NCBI GenBank assembly: GCA_041648955.1
Contig: JBAZOD010000028.1
Coordinates: 1-11,905 of the forward strand
Length of the DNA: 11,905 nucleotides
Source of the DNA: JBAZOD01 sp041648955
GTDB taxonomy: Bacteria > Patescibacteriota > Patescibacteriia > Patescibacteriales > JAQTRU01
Direction: 5' to 3'
Positions 7,225 to 11,256 of the stretch are shown piece after piece. The position numbers were made by a program, and so were the translations under genes. Every line of letters begins with the position of its first letter. The stretch's first letter is position 1. The notes below the pieces were generated by a model. That model was not told the DNA's origin, did not search any database, and saw only the letters and a program-made list of their open reading frames with translations.

Positions 7225-7557
7225 ATGAGAATTTGGGATATTGATCCAAAATATTTGTGCCGAGAACATCTTCTTGGTGAGCATAGAGAACTCCACGCTA
7301 TTTGGAGTATTATAAATAATGATAAAAAGGGTTATAGAAATCATCCGGAAACGAAACGCTGGATAGGTAAAAATAAAGCTTTGTATTTACGGCACGAGAA
7401 ATTAATGGCAGAGATGAAAAAGAGGGGGTATAAACATAATTCCTCCTTGCCGAAAAATTTGGCTCGCGGTTTAAAAGAACAAAGTGAATTTATCCACAGC
7501 CACCGTGAGCAAAAAGAGATTCTTAAAAATAAAAAATGTCCCTGTTTCTCAAAATAG
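7225..7557 (+). CDS. T4 endonuclease V-like pyrimidine dimer DNA glycosylase (PF03013 family)
   Basis: 110 residues. The N-terminal 'LCREHLLGEHRELHAIW' aligns without gaps to T4 DenV 'LADQHLMAEYRELPRVF'. His15, Arg21 and Glu22 correspond to DenV His16, Arg22 and catalytic Glu23. Later 'LYLRHEKLMAEMKKRGYK' matches DenV 'FLRKRQIELIAECLKRGFN'. DenV cleaves the glycosidic bond of cyclobutane pyrimidine dimers and nicks the abasic site, using the alpha-amino group of Thr2. The one-residue offset puts Met1 here at the place of DenV Thr2, and Arg2 should block Met removal. The protein is shorter than DenV (138 residues), lacks the aromatic 'WYKYYG' end, and instead ends in a basic stretch with CPCF. 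Residues 30-48 ('NNDKKGYRNHPETKRWIGK') differ from the phage protein. Co-transcribed with the exonuclease. The family call is good; dimer specificity is inferred. Confidence 0.82.
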   Translation: MRIWDIDPKYLCREHLLGEHRELHAIWSIINNDKKGYRNHPETKRWIGKNKALYLRHEKLMAEMKKRGYKHNSSLPKNLARGLKEQSEFIHSHREQKEILKNKKCPCFSK

Positions 7558-7565
7558 CTTAAAAT

Positions 7566-7590
7566 ACGGCCGAAATTTGGTCGTTTTTTA
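7566..7590 (+). terminator. Rho-independent terminator of the repair operon
   Basis: ACGGCC (7566-7571) and GGTCGT (7579-7584) form six pairs with one G-U around the loop GAAATTT, followed by TTTTTA. It begins 8 nt after the glycosylase stop and 7 nt before the next -35 box. Confidence 0.7.
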
Positions 7591-7596
7591 TTTCTC

Positions 7597-7651
7597 TTGA
7601 CAACTATGTTAGAATAATATAACATATAAATATGTTAATTAAATCTAACAA
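7597..7651 (+). promoter_or_regulatory. Promoter with two ATGTTA-N8-TAACAW palindromic operators
   Basis: A consensus TTGACA -35 lies at 7597-7602. The -10 is probably TAACAT (7620-7625, 17-bp spacer) or TATAAC (7618-7623, 15-bp spacer). Over it lies ATGTTA (7606-7611), eight bases, TAACAT (7620-7625). A second copy follows 26 bp downstream: ATGTTA (7632-7637), eight bases, TAACAA (7646-7651). The inner half-sites also form TAACATAT-AA-ATATGTTA (7620-7637). The first copy covers the spacer and -10, the second covers the start site and leader. The regulator encoded two genes on is the natural candidate ligand. Confidence 0.65.
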
Positions 7652-7657
7652 AAAATT

Positions 7658-8203
7658 ATGAACATCAAACAGTATAAGCGCGCACGGCTGATTTTGACAA
7701 TCGTATTGGCGATTGTTTTCAGCCAAGCAATTATTTTCAAAAATTATCTTATACCGATTTCTTTTCTGATAGCCGGTTTTTTGGTTGCGTTGTATATGCG
7801 CCGTCAAGTTAAAGAAATTATCGCCGACGAACGAGATTATGAAATCGGCGGAAGAGCAGCTCTTTTAACAATTCAGATTTATGCCTGGATAGCGACGATT
7901 TCCATGCTTATAATGTACAGCCTGCGCGATTTGAACCCAGCCTATGAACCTGTGGCTATGACTTTGGCCTATTCCACTTGTCTTTTGATGATCGCCTATG
8001 GCTTAATCTTTAAGTTCAAGAGTCGGGCGAAATTTTCTCAAAGTAAAAATGGTTTTATAATTTTTGTTATAATTTTGGCTATCTTGGGAGCTATATTCAC
8101 TCTTCGTCTTTTTTCTGGCGAAGATAATTGGATATGCAAAGACGGAAAATGGATTGAACATGGGCATCCGTCTTTTTCCGCCCCGGTGTCTGTCTGCAAA
8201 TAA
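7658..8203 (+). CDS. DUF2178-type membrane protein with C-terminal Trp/Cys module
   Basis: 181 residues and about five membrane helices (roughly 10-27, 30-47, 67-88, 99-118, 130-150). The cytoplasmic loop after helix 2 has '[20 protein letters not shown]'; the D-E-R-D at 57-60 followed by an aromatic and small-residue helix is the mark of DUF2178-like proteins, which are often encoded beside small XRE regulators. The last 27 residues carry W-x-C-x2-G-x-W-x2-HG-x-P ending in Cys-Lys. This module is not part of DUF2178 as I know it, and is nearly the same as residues 29-53 of the Gmad2 protein at 1177-1953. Five helices and a positive N-terminus place the module outside the cell. The stop is 8 nt before the regulator ATG. 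It may act as a sensor or immunity-like partner; biochemical role unknown. Confidence 0.8.
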   Translation: MNIKQYKRARLILTIVLAIVFSQAIIFKNYLIPISFLIAGFLVALYMRRQVKEIIADERDYEIGGRAALLTIQIYAWIATISMLIMYSLRDLNPAYEPVAMTLAYSTCLLMIAYGLIFKFKSRAKFSQSKNGFIIFVIILAILGAIFTLRLFSGEDNWICKDGKWIEHGHPSFSAPVSVCK

Positions 8204-8211
8204 ATAATTCT

Positions 8212-8400
8212 ATGAAAAATAAAATTAAAGAATTAAGATCAAGTCTTAATATAACCCAGGAAGACCTGGCTAATCGCGTTGGCGTGAGAAGAGAAACGAT
8301 AGTTTTTTTGGAACAAGGGAAATATAACCCTTCACTTCTTTTGGCGCACAATATAGCTAGAATCTTTAAAAGAAAGATAGAGGATGTTTTTTATTTTTAG
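8212..8400 (+). CDS. Small XRE-family helix-turn-helix regulator
   Basis: 62 residues, essentially a single Cro/CI-type domain: '[20 protein letters not shown]', then [21 protein letters not shown] with the recognition helix, then [21 protein letters not shown]. The length and the C-terminal 'IEDVF' ending match the many short stand-alone regulators found next to membrane genes. There is no ligand or dimerisation extension. It is co-transcribed behind the DUF2178-type gene, and two palindromes overlap their shared promoter, so negative autoregulation is likely. Such proteins usually bind as dimers to inverted repeats, matching ATGTTA-N8-TAACAW. No SD is visible. The family is certain; the target is inferred. 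Confidence 0.93.
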   Translation: MKNKIKELRSSLNITQEDLANRVGVRRETIVFLEQGKYNPSLLLAHNIARIFKRKIEDVFYF

Positions 8401-8452
8401 ATTGAGATGGTTTGAAAGAAAAACTCCAATATTCGCGTAATACTTAATACCA

Positions 8453-8468
8453 TGTTATAAAAAGCATA
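8453..8468 (+). promoter_or_regulatory. Extended -10 promoter with start site at the sigma-factor ATG
   Basis: TG-T-TATAAA: the TGn extension at 8453-8455 and TATAAA at 8456-8461. Normal spacing puts +1 at 8468 or 8469, and the ATG is at 8469, so this mRNA is predicted to be leaderless. No good -35 is seen, as is common with extended -10 promoters. One ATGTTA half-site (8452-8457) overlaps it without its partner. Confidence 0.45.
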
Positions 8469-9050
8469 ATGAAAGATCAGAAATATCAGGAAAAAACCGA
8501 CGAAGAGTTAGTCCTCTTGGCCTTGTCAGATCAGGACTGTTTTTTGTATTTAATGAGAAGATATGAAAAAAAGTTACTCGCCTATATTTTAAGGATCTCT
8601 AATATTAATCAGGATGAAGCTGAAGATATTCTCCAGGATACTTTCATAAAGATTTATGAAAATTTAAATGATTTTGACACAGAATTAAAATTTTCTTCCT
8701 GGGCTTATCGCATTACTCATAATCAGGTAATAAGTAATTACCGCAAAATAAAATCCAGGCCGCAAAACATTCCCTTGGATATAAACGAAGAAATTTTAGG
8801 AAATTTAGCTTCCAGTTTAGACGTCAAAAAAGACCTGGACGCTCTTTTTTTGAGAGAAAATATAGAAAAGGTTTTAGCAAATTTAGATATAAAATATAGA
8901 GAAATTTTAATTTTAAAATTTTTGGAAGAAAAAAATTATAAAGAGATTTCAGATATTTTAAAAAAGCCAATGGGAACGATTGCTACTTTGATAAATCGAG
9001 CAAAAAAAGAATTCAAAAAAGAACTTTTAGAGAAAAATATTAAAATATAA
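8469..9050 (+). CDS. ECF-type (sigma70 family) RNA polymerase sigma factor
   Basis: 193 residues, normal for an ECF sigma factor with only regions 2 and 4. Region 2 (about 22-95) includes 'MRRYEKKLLAYILRI', the conserved DEAEDILQDTFIKIYENL (core RNA polymerase binding) and FSSWAYRITHNQVISNYRK (-10 recognition and melting). Region 4 (about 132-185) shows 'LANLDIKYREILILKFLEEK', then NYKEISDILKKPMGTIATLINRAKKEF, the helix-turn-helix for the -35 element. It directs polymerase to a small regulon, usually for envelope or stress responses, and is normally held inactive by an anti-sigma factor. The next gene, 4 nt downstream and encoding a membrane protein, is the obvious candidate. No SD is visible; the start is set by the extended -10 box. 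Confidence 0.94.
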   Translation: MKDQKYQEKTDEELVLLALSDQDCFLYLMRRYEKKLLAYILRISNINQDEAEDILQDTFIKIYENLNDFDTELKFSSWAYRITHNQVISNYRKIKSRPQNIPLDINEEILGNLASSLDVKKDLDALFLRENIEKVLANLDIKYREILILKFLEEKNYKEISDILKKPMGTIATLINRAKKEFKKELLEKNIKI

Positions 9051-9054
9051 AAAC

Positions 9055-9819
9055 ATGGAAAACATTGCCAAGCAAGTGCTTGAAAAAATTAAAGAAGAAA
9101 AAATGAAGCCAAAACCGCGGTGGGAATTTATTTTTAAAGAATATTTTCTCTGGTTTTTGGCCGGACTTTCTCTTTTGATTGGTTCTTTGGCTGTAGCCGT
9201 TATTATACACATGTTGAAGAATAATGATTGGGATTTGTATGCCGGCGCTAGTGACGGCTTGCTTAGTTTTATTTTTATAACTTTGCCTTATTTTTGGCTT
9301 ATTCTTTTATTGGCTTTTGCGATCTTATCTTATTATAACTTCAAAAATACCAAAAGTGGGTATCGCCTTCATTTTCGTCTTCTGATTTCTGCCAGCATTT
9401 TATCAAGCATATTTTTAGGAATTTTATTTTTTAATTTAGGCTTAGGGCGAGAGATTGATAAGATTTTTTCCGCTAATCTGCCCTTTTATGAAAAATATTT
9501 AATGCAGAGGAAACATGTTTGGCTTAATCCGGAAAGAGGATTTTTGGCCGGAAAAATAATGTCCGATGTAAAAAATAAAAATTTTGAGCTAAGGGATATG
9601 GAAGATAAAATTTGGCTTATTCATGGGCAAAATTGTTTTATCAGCCCGAAGGTTAGTCTGAAAAAATTTGAAGCGATAAAGATAATGGGGGAAAGGATTG
9701 ATGAACATAATTTTCTTGCTAGTCAAATTAGGCCATGGATCGGGCCGCCAGGGCCAATGCCCTGCTTAACGGAAGAAGACAGGATGTTTAATTTTGCGCC
9801 TCCCTGTTTGATGAGATGA
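9055..9819 (+). CDS. Three-helix membrane protein, putative anti-sigma factor
   Basis: 254 residues. The first 30 are cytoplasmic, charged and helical (MENIAKQVLEKIKEEKMKPK), a plausible sigma-binding segment but without the HXXXCXXC motif of ZAS (zinc-binding) anti-sigma factors. Three membrane helices follow at about 31-54, 69-92 and 109-127. The remaining 127 residues should be outside. They contain 'LNPERGFLAGKI', strand-like segments (NFELRDMEDKIWLIHG), a central Cys, 'HNFLASQIRPWIGPPGPMPC' and a final Cys, which looks like a small beta-barrel (OB-like) sensor domain with a possible disulfide. The gene lies 4 nt after the sigma factor. In other bacteria, membrane proteins encoded immediately after an ECF sigma are typically its anti-sigma factor. 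I know this architecture only as a patescibacterial hypothetical. Anti-sigma function is inferred from context. Confidence 0.8.
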   Translation: MENIAKQVLEKIKEEKMKPKPRWEFIFKEYFLWFLAGLSLLIGSLAVAVIIHMLKNNDWDLYAGASDGLLSFIFITLPYFWLILLLAFAILSYYNFKNTKSGYRLHFRLLISASILSSIFLGILFFNLGLGREIDKIFSANLPFYEKYLMQRKHVWLNPERGFLAGKIMSDVKNKNFELRDMEDKIWLIHGQNCFISPKVSLKKFEAIKIMGERIDEHNFLASQIRPWIGPPGPMPCLTEEDRMFNFAPPCLMR

Positions 9820-9889
9820 AAGAAAAAATAAAAGACGGACGTATTATTTGATGAAGGATCCTCTTAATTATTAATTTCATTCCGTTTCG

Positions 9890-9931
9890 CTTCCCGTTAG
9901 TTTTGTTTACCTGAGACAGGCTAACGGGGAG
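9890..9931. repeat. Inverted repeat / hairpin with nested second hairpin
   Basis: CTTCCCGTTAG (9890-9900) pairs with CTAACGGGGAG (9921-9931), eleven pairs with one G-U. Inside, CCTG-AGA-CAGG (9910-9920) forms a second stem abutting the right arm. No T-tract follows, so it is not a classical terminator. It ends 22 nt before the secreted-protein ATG. It is more GC-rich than its surroundings and may be a dispersed palindromic element or an RNA control structure. Confidence 0.55.
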
Positions 9932-9953
9932 CTATGACGGTTTTATAAAAATC

Positions 9954-10379
9954 ATGAACAAAAATAAAATTACAATTAGCGCATCAATTTTAGCCGCCGT
10001 TATAGTGATAATCGGTGCGGCTTCTATTTCTTACGCCGCCGGGAAAGGTGGAGGCAACGGATTTTTTCGAGACAGAGCTGACAAAAATCCACCAGCAGAA
10101 GTACAGGCAGACAGAACCGCTCTTGAGCAGGCCTTTACTAATAATGATTACACGGCCTGGAAAAATTTAATGGAAACAAAAAGAGATGAAATGGCAAAGA
10201 GGGTTGATGATTTTTCCTCTCAGATTAGCGAAGATACATTTGCTAAATTAGTTGAAATTAGAAATTTAATGACTGCGGGTAAAAATGATGAAGCCAATAA
10301 ACTTAGGCAAGAATTAGATTTTGGTTTTGGCATGGGTTTTGGCCAGGGATTTGGCCTTGGAACTGGCTGCCATAAATAA
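9954..10379 (+). CDS. Secreted helical protein with Gly-Phe tail
   Basis: 141 residues. A cleavable signal peptide is clear: basic MNKNK, a hydrophobic core, then S-Y-A with probable cleavage after Ala28. The mature part starts with a Gly-rich linker and then has about 75 residues of amphipathic helix ('DRTALEQAFTNNDYTAWKNL', 'FAKLVEIRNLMTAGKNDEAN'). It ends in a Gly/Phe/Met run (GFGMGFGQGFGLGTGCHK) with a terminal Cys-His. Size, export and helical content recall Spy/CpxP/ZraP-type periplasmic chaperones or metal sensors, but no LTxxQ motif is seen, so this is only an analogy. It lies 134 nt downstream of the putative anti-sigma gene on the same strand, with a hairpin between, and may be a target or extracytoplasmic partner of the sigma circuit. 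Function unknown. Confidence 0.8.
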   Translation: MNKNKITISASILAAVIVIIGAASISYAAGKGGGNGFFRDRADKNPPAEVQADRTALEQAFTNNDYTAWKNLMETKRDEMAKRVDDFSSQISEDTFAKLVEIRNLMTAGKNDEANKLRQELDFGFGMGFGQGFGLGTGCHK

Positions 10380-10383
10380 TTCG

Positions 10384-10439
10384 CTGACTTTAACAAAGCA
10401 GTATTTATAATATTGAGATAGTTCTGAAATCATCTCAAT
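10384..10439 (+). promoter_or_regulatory. Possible promoter and dyad downstream of the secreted protein
   Basis: CTGACT (10384-10389), 16 bp, TATAAT (10406-10411) resembles a sigma70 promoter. Immediately after, ATTGAGAT (10412-10419) pairs with ATCTCAAT (10432-10439). It could start a transcript of about 85 nt ending at the terminator at 10500, or the hairpin may simply stabilise the upstream mRNA 3' end. Confidence 0.25.
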
Positions 10440-10463
10440 TAAATATAGAAGAAATGAGAAAAG

Positions 10464-10502
10464 AAAAACAGTTCCGAGACCTCCTCCGGAACTGTTTTTT
10501 GT
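10464..10502 (+). terminator. Strong Rho-independent terminator
   Basis: AAAAACAGTTCCG (10464-10476) pairs perfectly with CGGAACTGTTTTT (10487-10499), 13 pairs, loop AGACCTCCTC, and the arm runs into a T-tract. It closes the transcript of the secreted-protein gene, or of a short RNA started near 10418. Confidence 0.9.
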
Positions 10503-10507
10503 TTTGA

Positions 10508-10543
10508 GAAATAAAAAGGGGCAAGAAATAAGTTCTTAACCCC
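10508..10543 (-). terminator. Minus-strand terminator of the small RNA unit
   Basis: Read on the minus strand: GGGG, TT, AAGAA, loop CTTAT, TTCTT, G, CCCC, then TTTTTATTTC. Plus coordinates are CCCC 10540-10543 with GGGG 10518-10521, and TTCTT 10533-10537 with AAGAA 10523-10527. The T-tract only makes sense on the minus strand. Confidence 0.7.
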
Positions 10544-10753
10544 CATCGGTTAACGTAGGGCGAGGAGAGAAAAAAATTGAGATTGAGCATTCGATAGGCG
10601 AAATAGCTCTTTTGCCTTTTTGTTTACCCCTCATTCGGGGAACATCGATCTCTTTTCTTTTTTCTCCTTTTGGTTCTTCGGACTCGCCTGGTTCACCATG
10701 CTGGCCGCGTTGCGGGTGCCACCGCATATAGACGCACAGTTGACTAAAATTCT
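10513..10753 (-). ncRNA. Candidate structured RNA of about 240 nt, unassigned family
   Basis: The unit is bounded by a good promoter and a terminator on the same strand. The 5' third is unusually GC-rich for this window and can form short stems: GCGG-TGGCAC-CCGC, and CCCC-GAATGA-GGGG extended by TGTT/AACA (10621-10645). A further hairpin is GGC...GCC around GAGCTA (10597-10616). It does not match tmRNA, RNase P RNA or 6S RNA motifs that I can check by eye. A 63-codon ORF starting ATG at 10727 and ending inside the terminator arm (MRWHPQRGQH...) lies in it, but has no SD and uses CGG/CCG/CGC codons that neighbouring genes avoid, so a non-coding RNA seems likelier than a Gly/Glu/Lys-rich small protein. 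Both remain possible. Confidence 0.45.
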
Positions 10754-10759
10754 ATTTAT

Positions 10760-10788
10760 ATTCTATAATTTTTTTTATTTTTCGTCAA
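10760..10788 (-). promoter_or_regulatory. Sigma70 promoter for the minus-strand small RNA
   Basis: Minus strand TTGACG (plus 10783-10788), 17-bp A-rich spacer, TAGAAT (plus 10760-10765). Five of six bases match consensus in both boxes. Predicted start near 10753. Confidence 0.65.
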
Positions 10789-10792
10789 GAAG

Positions 10793-10823
10793 AATAGCTA
10801 TTATTTCTCTTTTTTGTTATAAT
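10793..10823 (+). promoter_or_regulatory. Palindrome and extended -10 promoter of a short plus-strand unit
   Basis: AATAGCTATT (10793-10802) is a perfect palindrome extended by two further A-T pairs beyond one mismatch. TGT-TATAAT (10815-10823) is an extended -10 box with start near 10830. The palindrome sits between this box and the divergent minus-strand promoter, an operator-like position. Confidence 0.4.
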
Positions 10824-10829
10824 ATTAAA

Positions 10830-10920
10830 GCAAATATGTTTCTTATGATTATGTTATTCGGAAGAAAGATGAATAATATCTCGAAAAACAAGAAAGCTCC
10901 CATTTGAAAAGGGAGCTTTT
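10830..10920 (+). other. Short transcription unit with possible 12-codon ORF
   Basis: Between the extended -10 box and the terminator there is room for an RNA of about 90 nt. ATG at 10869, preceded by GGAAG 4 nt earlier, opens MNNISKNKKAPI, whose TGA (10905-10907) falls in the terminator loop. An in-frame ATG at 10836 would give 23 residues. It could be a tiny peptide, a leader, or a small RNA. No homology can be claimed. Confidence 0.25.
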
Positions 10921-10925
10921 TTAAA
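10893..10925. terminator. Bidirectional terminator
   Basis: AAAGCTCCC (10893-10901) pairs perfectly with GGGAGCTTT (10911-10919) around ATTTGAAAA. The plus strand continues TTTTTT. The minus strand continues CTTGTTTTT. It can end the short plus-strand unit and, from the other side, the 63-residue gene. Confidence 0.85.
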
Positions 10926-10953
10926 TCATTTTCCCGCCGATTTTTTATCTTCA

Positions 10954-11145
10954 TTATTTCGTTGACCAGCGTAGCTGGGGCGGAACATCGGGCGGAAGCG
11001 AGCAGGGTCCAGTTATTTTGAACCTCCTTCTCTTTCCGTTTTTTGTTGTGTTTTCTGGACTCTCGATATTCACAAGGAATACTTTTTCAACTCCCGCTGG
11101 GGATACTACCCTCGGATTATCCTTAGATTTATTATTGTTGCTCAC
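10954..11145 (-). CDS. Orphan 63-residue basic protein
   Basis: Starts at GTG (plus 11143-11145). The start is fixed by AAGGAGG eight bases upstream, the strongest SD in the window, and by an excellent promoter; a terminator follows the stop. The protein is polar and basic with no membrane helix or signal: 'MSNNNKSKDNPRVVSPAGVE', a short strand-like KVFLVNI, then GKRRRFKITGP, a single Cys, and a Pro-rich end 'SLPPDVPPQLRWSTK'. I do not recognise a family. The 'GKRRRF' patch could bind nucleic acid. The 3' part is more GC-rich than its surroundings and contains a CCAGC-TAC-GCTGG dyad (10966-10978). Transcribed alone, in the same direction as the ATP-grasp gene upstream. Reality rests on the expression signals rather than on homology. 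Confidence 0.6.
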   Translation of the reverse strand: MSNNNKSKDNPRVVSPAGVEKVFLVNIESPENTTKNGKRRRFKITGPCSLPPDVPPQLRWSTK

Positions 11146-11160
11146 GGAGGCTACCTCCTT
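11146..11160 (-). promoter_or_regulatory. SD folded into a GGAGG-TAG-CCTCC hairpin
   Basis: On the minus strand the ribosome-binding site reads AAGGAGGTAGCCTCC directly followed by GTG. GGAGG (plus 11154-11158) and CCTCC (plus 11146-11150) are perfect complements with a 3-nt loop, so the SD can be fully paired with the bases touching the start codon. Confidence 0.7.
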
Positions 11161-11196
11161 TTTTACGAGTTTGAAAACTTGAGAGAAAGCAAATAA

Positions 11197-11225
11197 ATAT
11201 TATTACTTTTAATATTTTTTGTCAA
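11197..11225 (-). promoter_or_regulatory. Strong sigma70 promoter of the 63-residue gene
   Basis: Minus strand: perfect TTGACA (plus 11220-11225), 17-bp spacer, TAATAT (plus 11197-11202). Predicted start near 11190 gives a leader of about 45 nt ending in the SD hairpin. Confidence 0.7.
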
Positions 11226-11226
11226 T

Positions 11227-11251
11227 AAAAAAATCCCGGAGTTCCGGGATT
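11227..11251 (-). terminator. Terminator of the ATP-grasp gene
   Basis: AATCCCGG (11232-11239) pairs with CCGGGATT (11244-11251) around AGTT. On the minus strand TTTTTTTATT follows and merges directly into the -35 box of the next promoter. It begins 5 nt after the ATP-grasp stop codon. Confidence 0.85.
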
Positions 11252-11256
11252 CTTTT

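Noticed and set aside
8414..8440. ECF-type autoregulated promoter (GAAAG ... CGTAA) before the sigma gene.
   Set aside because: The match is weak and includes no GGAAC; the extended -10 box at 8453-8461 is better placed.
9944..9949. TATAAA just before the secreted-protein ATG as a leaderless promoter.
   Set aside because: Only four bases separate it from the ATG, so the start site would fall inside the gene.
10640..10735. Minus-strand similarity to bacterial SRP (4.5S) RNA: CCCGCAACGC ... GGTGAACCAGG.
   Set aside because: The universally conserved domain IV (CAGG ... GGAA ... AGCAG) is not there; the sequence continues CGAGTCCGAAGAACC. Kept only as an unassigned RNA; a covariance-model scan would settle it.
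10620..10907. Plus-strand 95-codon ORF beginning with TTG.
   Set aside because: Antisense to the candidate RNA, crosses the divergent promoters, no start signal, Phe-rich composition from AT-rich DNA.
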